The notes beneath the pieces were generated by a model, which saw only the letters and a list, made by a program, of their open reading frames with translations, ran no database searches and had not been told where the DNA came from. From Trichostrongylus colubriformis (taxonomy: Eukaryota > Nematoda > Chromadorea > Rhabditida > Trichostrongylidae), in the NCBI GenBank assembly GCA_963978905.1, contig OZ022261.1:32175686-32239685 (forward strand): 64,000 nucleotides of DNA, given 5' to 3'. Below, in pieces: positions 55,001 to 63,968 of this stretch. Position 1 is the first letter of the stretch. The number at the start of each line of letters is the position of its first letter. The position numbers were made by a program, and so were the translations under genes.

Positions 55001-57883
55001 GGTACCCTGGTAGACTCAGCTTCTCACCAAAATGATGCTGATCCAGTAAAATTCACATTCCCTCAATATGAATAAGTATTATTTCAGAATTTTTCACATC
55101 ATGCGAAACAACTCCCTGCATGAATGGAGGTATATGCAGGCAATTTGAGAAAAAACATCGATGTGACTGCCCGGAACCATTTCACGGACAGTTCTGCCAG
55201 TGTGAGTGAAAATTTCTTTCTATTTGCGAGCGACATCTAAACCAGTTGAGGCTTCTTTCAGTCTCGTCTAAGGACTGGTCATATGACTGGACAGTAACAG
55301 AGGTTGCACTTCTGCTCGTCGTCGTATTCCTAATCGCCTGCGCTGTTGGGATAATTTGTTGCAGGTACTTCTAGCCTCGAATTTGTGGACTTCATTTGGG
55401 AAAGAAGGGCGGAGAAGGTATAGTGGCAGATGGAGCGCACTCCCACTCTCATGGTGCGGAGATCAACCCCTTAGGCCAACCTAATCTTCCATGCCTACGG
55501 TGTAGGTGAATTGGTACCGCACTTGTTCGGAAGGGTAGAAGCACTGACTTGTACATCGGTTCGCACTCGCAAATCACTGTATAGACCGAACGCAATTCTG
55601 AATGGAACAAGGCCCATCTGGTTAGCGTCAGAAACTTTATCCTTTATCATTCAATACGAGCATCTGTGGATCCCTCGAAAGCATGATACAGTAGCGGTCA
55701 AAAATATATGCGGTTTTGGATTCTAACCATAACTTTGGTCGAAGTTTACATTTCTTATTCAATTTTTTTTTTGTTTTTGAAGGCAACTGGTACTCATGAA
55801 GCAAAGTAGGGTGTAGTGTTGAGATTGGAAAATTTATTCAACTAAAAACTTCAAAAATAGCCAAACTCTCCAAAAATTCAATTGGCCATAAAAAGGTTAT
55901 AATTCATCGAAACGGGCAGGTGGGCAGAAAATAATACGGAATGAGGCTGGGACTTTGTTGCACGCTATTTCAAATCTTAACAGCACTGAGGCACGGAGTT
56001 GACCATTTTCAGTGATTTCAGTTAAATAATTTTTTCAACCTTCACACTGTATCCTTCTCGGCTGAGACACTTTATTTCATTGAGTAACAGTTGCCTTCAA
56101 AACACAAAAAAAAATTGAGCGAGATATGCAAACACCGAACAAAGTTATGGTCAAAATCCTAAACCGCATATATTTTTGACCGCTACTGTATATGTAGCTT
56201 CCATACACTTATATGTTGGTAAGGGATGAAGATGCACTTTCAATGTGAAGGAGCGAAGGTATCTGTGGTACTGATTCGTTCGTAACCTACTTTTTGTCGT
56301 TCATAGCGCGAGTTGTGAACCAGCAGACGTCCTTTTCTTACCATTTTCATGAGAATCAATGGAGTTGGTAGAGGTATAGCGCAGTGGGTCACTCGTCGTA
56401 CTCCAAATGAAAAGCCGTTCATTTTTTTGTGGCAAGAAAAACGTTTAGTTGGTTCTGGGCACGCAGTCTCTTCAGTCTTCGGAACAGGTAAAAAAGGATA
56501 TGGCTGCTGTAATGAACAACATGTCCTTCTTTTGCCTACGTAGTGCCTCGAGCTGTTATTGCCTCCTCGCATGACATGAATCGCTTCAAAAAGTTTCTCC
56601 ATTCGCTTTCAGCACAGCATTACGCATCAGCATTACGATCATATCTGTCTACTGCTTAATGGACCGATCTGACAGTAATTCTATGGCACCCCTTTGTGTA
56701 GGTGTGCTGTACTCGAGCATTGCTTGTTTGTGAATCTGAACCAAAACGAGTTCTCCACCATATGATCGCCTTCAAAAAGCGTGATATTGCTTGCTGTGGG
56801 AACGCGGAAAATTGGTCCCCTGAGAGTTGAGCTTGATGGCCTCATCAAATTTTGGTCTGCGCGATGATCTTTATCACGACTGAACTCCACCCTGGTCCTA
56901 GGAGAACGGGATTAGCCTAGAGTAATGGACTTCAAAGAAAAAGTGGATTATGAACATCTTCCGAGCGCAATAATACTAATCATCAATAATTTGAATTCTT
57001 TTCGAATTGTATTTATTTCTTCTCTCAATTCCATAGACTCATAAGACTTAGCTTCAGCAGCAGTATGGGAGTCTACGTCAGTGTACCGTCAAAACGTTAC
57101 AGCAGGTGAGTACTGTTCCATTAAAATCTCAATATGTATGTTGATTTTTCACACATATTGTATGTAATTTATATTTATATGTTTTAAAAAGCTCGAAATT
57201 ATCGAATGCGTTATTTTGCCGCACCCTCCGATATCCGCGATTCTTGTATTAGGATTTTGACACACACGAATGGCTTTCCGAACTTCGAGCCTAATCCCGA
57301 GTAAGCGACAAGAAAGTTGCGAGCTTTCACCTGAGAAGTACCTTTCTTGGTCGAGTGGAGTGAGTGATGCGCGTGGCGTATGCGTGCGAGTTGTGGTGCC
57401 GCGCCTAAGTGAGTCCTAAAACGATTACCGTATGCTGCGCTCAAAGTTATCGGTGAAGTAGAGAACCCTTGAATTTAGGGATATTCTTCCACAGCTGCGA
57501 GAACTACTCACGTGATGACTTTGATCTGTGATCAAACTTTTTATAATCTCAGCGAATACTTTATAAATTTCTTTGCTTCTTCAGTGCACATGTATTAAAT
57601 GAGAGCATCCTCCATCCATACCTTCGGTCTTCATTCCTTTATTTTCAGATGGGATGAAGGAGACATATCTGGAGACGAAGATGATTTGATAGCGTTAGGT
57701 GATATACGGAAGTAAGCAAATCAGTTACGAAATTTTTCGTTCCTCACTTTTTCCCATTTTTGTCTTCATTTTGTATGATCCTTTTTCAGAGGAACGTTAC
57801 GAATGTCACAAACCACTGAAACAATTATTGAAACGGAACCACCGTGTGGTACTTCACAACAGGTCGATGTCGTCGATTTATGA
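34057..57883 (+). CDS. Single-pass membrane protein with EGF modules (core exons)
   Basis: Seven exons with matching phases: 34057-34175, 34323-34416, 55088-55201, 55262-55364, 57037-57105, 57649-57711, 57790-57883 (TGA). The first encodes a full six-cysteine EGF (C-ESWP-C-WNEGE-C ... SCLCPAHFAGKHC). The second is a shortened EGF with four cysteines ending PPTKYN. The third is a full EGF (C-ETTP-C-MNGGI-C ... CDCPEPFHGQFC). The fourth encodes a juxtamembrane SSKDWSYDWTVTE and one hydrophobic segment, ALLLVVVFLIACAVGIICC, then RLIRLS. The tail of about 75 residues carries SVPSKRY, an acidic run (GDISGDEDDLIALGD), a TETIIETEPP stretch and ends QQVDVVDL. It has no NPxY. Type I topology is inferred. 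The role is probably cell-surface adhesion or signalling, which is inference only; no named family is recognised. The intron 34,417-55,087 is 20.7 kb and holds an astacin gene on the other strand. Missed exons there are possible because EGF2 is incomplete. Confidence 0.8.
35888..35960 (+). repeat. tRNA-like sequence (SINE or tRNA pseudogene), second copy
   Basis: 73 bases with an acceptor-like GGTGTCG pairing with CCAACACC, a 7-base loop CCGGAAA closed by ATGC/GCAT, and a B-box GATTCGAGTCC. Position 33 of the loop is C, not T, and the T stem is weak, so a working tRNA is unlikely. The flanking GCTGAGTTAAGG is shared with the 2,340 copy. Confidence 0.55.
36655..36674 (+). repeat. Homopolymer run of 20 C
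   Basis: An uninterrupted C run. Its true length may be uncertain in sequencing. It forms a G-run on the other strand. Confidence 0.9.
37195..37375. repeat. GC-rich palindromic repeat, family 2 copy B
   Basis: Related to 19,199-19,395: it begins GCCACGTTCATACTTAGC, has GCTGAGACGACGTCAGGCAA in the middle and ends CTGCAAAGTATGAGCGCGAC. Confidence 0.65.
39937..40143 (+). CDS. Possible first exon of a secreted protein
   Basis: ATG at 39937 opens MRQLTALFLLGHLCLFGFTK, a good signal-peptide shape, followed by a basic, cysteine-free stretch to FVIVF. The frame ends at an AA|GTGAGTG donor in phase 2. A downstream exon in matching phase could be 42,053-42,123 (RDGCCTYHCKTLGQ...). It lies inside the large intron of the EGF gene. 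Only the signal-like start and the donor support it. Confidence 0.25.
40766..41030. mobile_element. Diverged fragment of the hairpin-array mariner-like family
   Basis: Contains the family block TTTTTTGACCTCCATGGTGGATGAGGAAGA and a decayed right end (GAACACAGAGAAGAAAAAACGGCATTAACTTATT). Overlapping open frame 40,755-40,964 is a by-product. Confidence 0.6.
41941..42123 (+). CDS. Possible small secreted cysteine peptide
   Basis: A single open frame of 60 residues starting MQRVVLFFVMLVIFDCVVAF, which resembles a signal peptide, then a short mature part ending RDGCCTYHCKTLGQ and seven more residues. CCxxxC is like the insulin A-chain core, but no B-chain cysteines and no fourth A-chain cysteine are present, so it is not called an insulin. 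A second open frame over the same bases (ETGVVPIIVRHLVSSNSS...) also follows the acceptor CATTCCAG and is an equal rival. Low confidence. Confidence 0.2.
   Translation: MQRVVLFFVMLVIFDCVVAFTITFGRELPINKSLFHSSRDGCCTYHCKTLGQLKQQWSDI
43254..43395 (+). repeat. Tandem duplication of a 71-bp unit
   Basis: Two adjacent copies, each beginning TTTATATATGTCCATATTTT and ending GGATTTCSTTGAGC, with a handful of differences. It lies in the large intron. Confidence 0.9.
43906..44356 (+). repeat. tRNA-derived SINE, split copy
   Basis: The head is at about 43,906-43,985 (GAATAGGTGAATTGGTACCA, GATAAAAGCACTGACTTG). The tail is at about 44,280-44,356 (GATTCTGAATGGAATTAGAA to CAGAACTTTATCCTTTATC). About 300 bp of unrelated sequence separates them, suggesting an insertion into the SINE. 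Related copies are at 48,786 and 55,497. Confidence 0.65.
45959..45964 (-). other. Poly(A) signal AATAAA of the astacin gene
   Basis: A perfect AATAAA on the minus strand, 23 bases past the astacin stop codon, at the spacing usual for a nematode cleavage signal. Confidence 0.75.
45987..48289 (-). CDS. Secreted astacin metalloprotease with EGF and CUB domains (NAS subgroup III type)
   Basis: Thirteen exons: 48289-48137, 48074-47958, 47900-47788, 47731-47604, 47534-47451, 47393-47293, 47149-47045, 46996-46896, 46842-46718, 46661-46546, 46490-46365, 46305-46181, 46104-45987. They join in frame to 503 residues. Residues 1-16 are a signal peptide (MRVLFLILLMVVCVSA). A basic helical propeptide follows, with FQGDM at 120 and a furin-like RTKR at 142-145. 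The catalytic domain has the zinc motif HELGHALGLFH at 238-248 and the Met-turn SLMHY at 293-297. An EGF module spans C345-C378 with six cysteines, and a CUB domain runs from C385 to the C-terminus (C418, C446, C467). There is no ShK or TSP1 domain. In the family, the freed mature N-terminus activates the enzyme. Related hookworm astacins are secreted and cut tissue proteins; that role here is inference. Two introns use weak acceptors, noted separately. It lies inside an intron of the plus-strand EGF gene. C. elegans relatives are nas genes of the EGF+CUB group; no one-to-one name is assigned. Confidence 0.97.
48290..48304 (-). promoter_or_regulatory. Likely spliced-leader acceptor and 14-base 5' UTR of the astacin gene
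   Basis: On the minus strand ATATTTTCAG ends 14 bases before the ATG, a consensus trans-splice acceptor with no exon upstream. A TATAAATA-like stretch lies about 90 bases further upstream, near 48,383. Trans-splicing is inferred from the motif. Confidence 0.6.
48786..48962 (+). repeat. tRNA-derived SINE copy
   Basis: Begins GCCGAATGGTAGCAGATTCT, has GATAAAGTACTGACCTG, then GATTCTGAATGGAACTAAAA and ends GGAACTTTATCCTTTATTTT. Same family as 43,906 and 55,497. Confidence 0.65.
49667..50321. mobile_element. 655-bp near-perfect palindromic element
   Basis: Ends TTGGGTAGTCTAAAGAGTC and its complement, flanked by TA. The arms match closely to a centre near 49,994, where CAAGCTCGAG and CTCGAGCTTG face each other around a short loop. 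No transposase is seen. The TTGGG terminus and TA flanks are shared with the 15,530 family, though the interior is unrelated. Confidence 0.85.
50605..50680 (+). repeat. Tandem duplication of a 36-bp unit
   Basis: Two copies of TTTGGTACGGRRAGGCCTGC...GTTGTTCCGATT, 40 bp apart. Confidence 0.85.
51546..51956. repeat. Dispersed repeat, family 3 copy A (forward)
   Basis: Shares in reverse orientation with 62,404-62,794: GGTGCCTTTAAATTG, TTTTCCCTTACCCCTA, GACCCCAAGC, CAGGCCGGAGTCTGAACCAG. It includes an internal direct repeat, CGGCATGACGAGCTGCGG, at 51,771-51,812. Likely a non-autonomous DNA element. Confidence 0.7.
54651..54790 (+). repeat. Degenerate ACTGAA tandem repeat
   Basis: Units of GAAATTACTGAA and AAAATTACTGAA recur, with a higher-order duplication of ACTGGTGAAATTACTGAAGT. 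It lies about 300 bp before the third EGF exon. Confidence 0.8.
55497..55659 (+). repeat. tRNA-derived SINE copy, most complete
   Basis: Starts CGGTGTAGGTGAATTGGTAC, has GGTAGAAGCACTGACTTG and a B-box-like GGTTCGCACTC, then CAATTCTGAATGGAACAAGG, and ends AACTTTATCCTTTATC. It sits in the intron after the transmembrane exon. Confidence 0.7.
55689..56187. mobile_element. 499-bp MITE, CAGTAGCG family copy B
   Basis: Termini CAGTAGCGGTCAAAAATATA and its complement at 56,187, flanked by TA. The inner inverted repeat continues through TGCGGTTTWGGATT. It is the same length as the 20,638 copy and shares its first bases, but the inner arms differ. Located in an intron of the EGF gene. Confidence 0.85.
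57200..57450. repeat. GC-rich repeat remnant in an intron
   Basis: GCGTGGCGTATGCGTGCGAG and CTAAAACGATTACCGTATGC resemble blocks at 17,460 and 27,500. The minus-strand frame 57,211-57,444 lies within it and is not called. Confidence 0.4.
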
Positions 57884-58016
57884 ATTTCTACGATTCCCCA
57901 GACGACGATGCCTGCGTAACTGCCGACCTCGCTTTTGCTCAGCTTTACATGTTTTTAACTGATGTATGAATGCGCTGTCACTTTTTCATGCATTTTGGAC
58001 ATTGATTACCTAATAT

Positions 58017-58022
58017 AATAAA
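58017..58022 (+). other. Poly(A) signal AATAAA of the EGF membrane gene
   Basis: A perfect AATAAA, 134 bases after the TGA at 57,883. Confidence 0.55.
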
Positions 58023-58941
58023 TAGTATCACTCACTTTTATTATGTACTATTATTTGAACACTAAGATCAACAAAAAGGTAGTTCGAGTGCTAAGCGTCG
58101 AGTTGTTAGGAGTGCAAGGAACAATGTGTGATTCAATCCGTGGATATCGTAATCTACGGTAGATGCACAAGAGCCTTCCACTCACAAGCAGGCTTGTCAC
58201 GTGTTCCGTATGACCGCAGTACCTCACAGGTTCTCAGTGGCTCTGACCGAATTACATCTTGAAACACTGGCATCGCTGTGTTATGCAATTGCACAAAAAC
58301 ATTTCAACGCTTGATTTGTCGCGAGCTCTCTCTGGCGTATCGAGGTCATACAACACCTAATACCCTCACTTATTTTCGAACCTCTCCATTAGTAAAATGT
58401 AATGATTATTCGTATGGAAAACGTGATCTGCAAAATCGATGAAAACGTTACATCGCCCAGACATGCTCTGCTTAGATTTGCTTATGCTCGTCTCAGTAAG
58501 TGCGTTTACGAGCTGATAACACCCTTGCGGGCCCGTCATTCGCATAACATCTTTGCCGACATCTGCTTTTTCTGAATAAATTGAAAATTAGGTGAACACA
58601 GCTACTCTATTCCTCTATAAAGCGCACCTCATCACTTCGAAGTGCACTATAAATTAGGTTACTAAAGGAACTGGTGAAACGGTGAACAATATCCCATTAT
58701 TTCATTTTTCCAGTAAATCTACTATTGTTTCCCACTGGTAGTACCTACGTGATGCGAGTAATTATTAGAAGTCGAGGGTTGTAGAATACGTGTGCAATTT
58801 GGTTCTCTGCGGTAGCGTTTCACTTAAATTCTACTAGTGATTAAATAGTAGTACATAACCTTTAAAGGTTTCCTACAATTTTTTGTACATTTCTTCCTTG
58901 TTTTTTTTTGACTCAAAGCTACACACACGATTTCAGCTATA

Positions 58942-61900
58942 ATGAATGACGAGTATGACTTTGCCGTCGTTAACGTCCCATCGGCATCCCGATCGACAGG
59001 GTATATATCATCACACGAGATGTTGATAAACTACATAAAAAACCTAAGTAAACCAGATTTGAGAAAATTACTGATACCTGTTAGAGATGGACTCCTTACG
59101 GAAAACTCAGTGCTTCACATGAATACACAGTACGTCACTTCATTCTATTTGAGAAAATTCGTGTTTGAACTATCATTCTCATCTTCCTTTTTCTTCTAAA
59201 AGCCATGGTCTTCGGGTTACATTGATAGAGCGCTAACCACAAGCAATTTCTAAGGTTGCTTAAATTGTTGTGCAGTTGCTTCTCTTTTCCGTTGACAAGA
59301 ATTAGCTTTCATAGGTTTGAAGGCAGTTCGGGTGCTCAGAATGGTAACTATGTCAAAAGGGTAGGAAACTCAGCGATTTAGACAATGTGATGCGCAGTAT
59401 GTAGTGAGAAACTTCGTACGAAGCGCGCTCTGAGGTTTTCTAGAAAGTCTCAGTCGGTCGCCAAACTCCCAGTGGTCTGGCTCCACCCACATGATCGCCG
59501 AAATCACAGATATGGATTCCTCTAATCGATACTCGGTTATATATATCGATACATAGTGAAATGCACCTGGAGAAAACCTGCAGATGTAGGGGTCCCATCA
59601 TAGGTTATGCCATTTCGATTTTAAGCCATGTCTGGATAGCATCTCGATTTTCATAATCAGCGCTCCAGAAGGTCTTTACATCTACCCTCCTTGCAATCGT
59701 TGAGCTACTACCCAATGGATAGCATGGTGCACTTGCGATGACCGCTCATGATTGGTGTTTCATCATTGTCACCAATAAGAGACACACTGCGCCTCTCCAT
59801 GTTGTAGGTTGATATAATTTGAGACAACACAATTGTTACCTCGACATATTCTTCTTACTACTTGTTTCAGTATACTAAGTATCAAAGTAACTCAGACCAG
59901 TACTAGCTGATCGGATTCATACTGTGGACTCACTAATCGTTGCCGAAATCCCTTACACGCTACCCGTTTCATTTATTGGGTTGAGGAATAAGATACCGCG
60001 ATTTTTTTGTGCTCTGTTTTTCACATTGTTCCCTTCATCTTTCGACTAAGGATATATATGTTTTCGATAGAGCTTTTCTGCTCTACAAAGCACTACTATC
60101 TATTTTTCGATTCGTTCGATTGCCTAATATATATGAGGTTTGGGAATGAAATAAGCTGAAGGCGAAAATCGGCTTTCTGGACACTTCATCTTCCTCATCT
60201 GTCATCGAGATCAAAAATGTGTGTGCATATGTTTCCGATAGAGCTTTTCAGCTCTACAGAATGGTCTCATTTGCTTTAGATCGTTTGATTGTTTAATATT
60301 TTTAGGGTTTAAAAAGGGATTAACTGTAAGGTAAAACCTGCACTTTTGGCGCATCGAGGTCTAAGAAAGCAGACCTTTTCCACGTCTGATGAAATCAAAT
60401 GAAGGAAAAAGACATCCCTGAGCTCTTTGTACAATGAAAGTGCTTGTAAACATCTCGATTTTTGGCGAAGTGCGGATGGGCTTTCACGAAGTACCCCATT
60501 TCTAAGCCTCAGGAATATCGTGAAAGTATTCAGAGGAATAGTGACCTCACCTTGTAGAGCAAAAAAAAGCTCTATCGTATGCAGATATGGATGTTCTCTT
60601 TAACCTCAATGGCATGTAAGCGAGGAAGAGAAGATACCGAAAGTGCATACTTTTGCCGAGTGCTTCATTTGTGAGTCTTGAAAACAGCAAAAAGTTGAGC
60701 GATTTGAATAAAAAAAGTACCATTCTGAAGAGCTGAAAAAGCTCTATCAAAAACATAGGCTCATACGTTTCCTGATCTCGATGGCAGAAGAGGAAGATGA
60801 AGTGTCGGGAGTGCAAACTTTTCCTTCTGCCTACTTCATTTCCAAAGCTCGTAAGTATTAGGCAATCGATGGAATCGACAAACAGATAGTATCATTTTAT
60901 AGAGCAAAAAATCTGTAAGCTTTGTCGAAAGATGAAGGAAACAATGTGAAAAACAGAGAAAAAAACCGCGGAAACTTATTCCTTAATCCGATAGTCTTCT
61001 TGGAGGATTGCAATAAAGCAAATTTACAAAGGTTTTGAAACTTATTGCTTCTTGGCTATAAATTGATTTGGTTCAGGAATTTTTCAATGGATCATGTCGT
61101 GGTGCCAATCACTATCAAGGATTTATTGGATCAACTGAGCCCTACGTGGAAAAAGTGGATTCACACAAGTAAAGCCCTTCTTGACTATCGATTTTCACGA
61201 ATTTATTTTTATCGTCTAGAGAGTCGTTCCGCTTTCATTATGAGCTTAAACTGATAGCACTATCGGACTGACGTTGATGTGTGATAATCCCCTTTCGGAG
61301 GAACACCCAACCAGCTGCTTCTATTGCAGACTTAAGCTGCGAAACGCAAAAGACATCTGAACGTTGACAAGTATTACCACATCGATTACAACTTACCTGA
61401 ACCGCTCACAACTTTCGTCAAAGGCAATCACATAGTATCGAAAAATAATTGAAGGGTTAATCCGTATGGTGTGAAATTATGCAACTTTTGGGGGCATTCT
61501 GCAGTATTCGATAACCGCAAATACCTCCACCAGTAGTAGTAGATACAAGTGATTTTCATTTGACGTCTCGTTGTCCTACATCAAAGTAACACTTACGAGC
61601 CTTGTTGCTAGATTATGCATTGTAAAGAATGACATTTTGGACCTATGCACTCAAGCAGGCTTGTGCATAGTTGAAGGTATCGTGCCCGAAAAAATGAGTT
61701 ATTTGCTACTCATATATGTATAGGATGCTGTATTTGCATAATAAGATCCACATGCAAAGTTTCACGCGAAAAGGTGAGATTCCTGGACATAGACAGCTCC
61801 TCAAAGTGGTGGCCGTGGGGCGGGGCTTGAGGGTAGATGAACGTTCCGCATCGGCCGCGGTCGTAGACACATAGTCGAAGCAGAAATTTGCGTTAACAGT

Positions 61901-63968
61901 CTCTTTCTTCTTCTCCGACAGCGGCGGACGACGAGGCGGGCATTTACTCTGAAGCCACGCCCCCTCAACCGACCTTTGAGGAGCTGTATCTTAGCCGTGT
62001 TCTCACTTTTTCGCATGTATTTTGCATACGGCACTTATACTAAGCAAATACAGCATAAATACGTGGGTAACAGTTCCGTACGATTCCTTTAAGGTCAACT
62101 AAATAAAAAACGTAAAACACCTTAACAATCATCCGATGGATTAAAAAAAGACTTTTCATAATCTATTGGATGCGCTGTATATTTCAGTACCTGATATTCC
62201 TACATTTGATCCACTGGGCATTGGAGATATATTGCATCAGCATCACCACGACGAGGTATGTTCAAATGTGTATTGATCTGCTGATACTAAATTGACAATT
62301 TTGCTGCCAACGGTAGGCCACCAGCTGCTGCTGGGGAGGGTCTCCGAAATGCCAAGTACTTGGAAGCCGAGATGTGGATTGTGTGCAAGAACTGCGGAAA
62401 GGCATAGGTTGCATTTAAATGCACCAGTAGGGGTAAGGGAAAACTGAGAGCTGGGATACATGTTATATGAAAACGAGCCTTCTACTTCAACAGAGGTCAC
62501 ATGTGGGGAAAATCGCATTGAAAAAACGCAGCTTGGGGTCTTATGACGACGACGCAGCTCGGCACGTTGTCCTGCTGTCCTGCGGCCGGGCGAGTCGCCG
62601 CGAAGGGGCGGGAAAACGATCGCGGCTGGCTGATTCAGCCTCTGGCCTGTCTGCAGTCCACCCCAGTTAATGACGCGGAGGGATGCGAAAGAAAAGGAGG
62701 GTTTCGGTTTACTATTCTCGGTTTTTTCGAAGTTTTATATCGTTCTTTCTCTACTCTTATATGCTGACGCCTTCACTTTCATAATCCCCCAGTTCGCCTA
62801 ATTCACCCATGCCACTGTCTTTAGGCTCTAAAAGGCATGTTGCAAGTAGCTTTATTTGTGATTTTGACCCAGTCGCGTTTCATTCGATGATGATGCGACA
62901 ATGTTTGCCATTTTTCTTCTTCTTCCTCCCCTTTTCAACCTACCCAAAAAAATCGTGTGCATTCTCCCGGAAACGATCATCCAGGAGCAATTTTATGGCA
63001 TAGTACCACCCTGATAGAAATATGAATAGTCGCATATTTCCCGGTCCCTCGCGAACGGGAAATGTCAGATCTGGGCACGAATCAAGTGAATGATCAGCCT
63101 GTTAATGATCTGCAACGTCGAAGTCGTGTACATGCAGTGGGGATCTTTTATTGGCCCATAGAAATAGCCAGTGGGGTCTGAAATACGTGAGCGAACTTTT
63201 GTAAGGTTATCTACTGCTGCTGCGTTCACTTATGTCGTTGATGAATGAAACTATTAAAAATTTGCAAATCTTCGCCGGATCTGCAGATCATCGTCGGTTT
63301 TCTAGGAGTCCCTGACAGTGGCGGGCTGTAGTTAACAGTCGATTCTGTCTAATAATCGGTCCCATTCGAAAATCATCACGCTCATTCCTTTTTACGTTGT
63401 TGCATAATCATGGTGTGCCGATATCGATAATCATATTTTCTTCATATTATTAGTGGAAAGGTAAAAAACCACAAAATATCACAAATTATAGATCGATGAC
63501 CTTTTCTATATCACCTTTCAGAAATTTTAACAGCAGATGTAGCTCCACCAGTCACTAGTAGGTTCATATTCAGAGGGAGTTCGTGGTTTTCAAAGAAGTT
63601 TTTCGATGCAGTGTTGACCTTGGATTCAGTCAGCTGGCTAGAGATATAACGCAGACGTTCACCGTACCCGCTTCGTTTGAGCGCGTTCAACTTTCAGTAG
63701 CTTCGTGCGCTCTTGTTGATGGTGAACCGCAACAGTAGCAATTTTTCCCTTGAGCAGACAAATAAACTGGAGCTTTTTTAGCAATAAAATCTTTTGAATT
63801 CAGCATGTTCCGGAAAACAAGCTCTTGGATTATGAGCATAATATGGACAAGCATCAAAAGAGGTCATTGTTAAACCTGATTCGAGAAGGAATTTTGACAG
63901 ATGAAAGCTTCATTAATATCACAGATTCTTCTACACCGGAACGAGTACAGGTTGATAATTATCAGTGA
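58942..63968 (+). CDS. Unrecognised gene with a repeated helical motif, likely spliced-leader transcript
   Basis: ATG at 58942 lies five bases after CACGATTTCAG, a likely spliced-leader acceptor. Exons: 58942-59129 (GTACGT), 61077-61168 (GTAAAG), 62188-62255 (GTATG), 63804-63968 (TGA). They join in phase to about 170 residues. The protein opens MNDEYDFAVVNVPSASRSTG. Residues near 37-57 read LRKLLIPVRDGLLTENS; near the end a similar KRSLLNLIREGILTDES occurs, so the same motif appears twice. The middle has FDPLGIGDILHQHHHDE. No signal peptide or membrane segment is seen. An alternative 3' exon at 63,535 (ILTADVAPPVTSRFIFRG...) has an acceptor but the wrong phase for this chain. The last exon could also splice at GTTGAT (63,951) and continue beyond the window. 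Introns hold a mariner-like element and GC-rich MITEs. Function unknown. Confidence 0.65.
59976..60991. mobile_element. 1,016-bp hairpin-array mariner-like element inside an intron
   Basis: Ends TTGGGTTGAGGAATAAGAT and CTTATTCCTTAATCCGA with TA on both sides. Carries the family blocks ATATGAGGTTTGGGAATGAA and AAGGCGAAAATCGGC and several AGAGC/GCTCT mini-hairpins. The arms are complementary at the outer parts only; the inner part resembles the 17,873 copy. It lies between exons 1 and 2 of the gene starting at 58,942. Confidence 0.85.
61674..62094. repeat. GC-rich palindromic MITE, family 1 copy D
   Basis: Left end AAGGTATCGTGCCCGAAAAA, core GCGGCGGACGACGAGGCGGG, right end CCGTACGATTCCTTTAAGG. 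The copy is complete and lies in an intron. Confidence 0.8.
62404..62794. repeat. Dispersed repeat, family 3 copy B (reverse)
   Basis: Reverse-orientation counterpart of 51,546-51,956: TTTAAATGCACCAGTAGGGG, CGCAGCTTGGGGTCTTATGA, GATCGCGGCTGGCTGATTCA. It lies in the last intron of the 58,942 gene. Confidence 0.7.

Larger units (their letters stand above)
48305..55087. other. Second part of the 20.7-kb intron
   Basis: Holds a SINE copy, a 655-bp palindromic element at 49,667, a 36-bp tandem duplication at 50,605, an inverted-pair repeat at 51,546, a GC-rich block at about 52,330-52,610 shared with 12,200-12,420, CT-rich repeats near 54,470-54,560 and an ACTGAA tandem tract at 54,651-54,790. 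The plus-strand frame of 167 codons at 52,182-52,685 lies in the GC-rich repeat and is not called. Confidence 0.5.
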
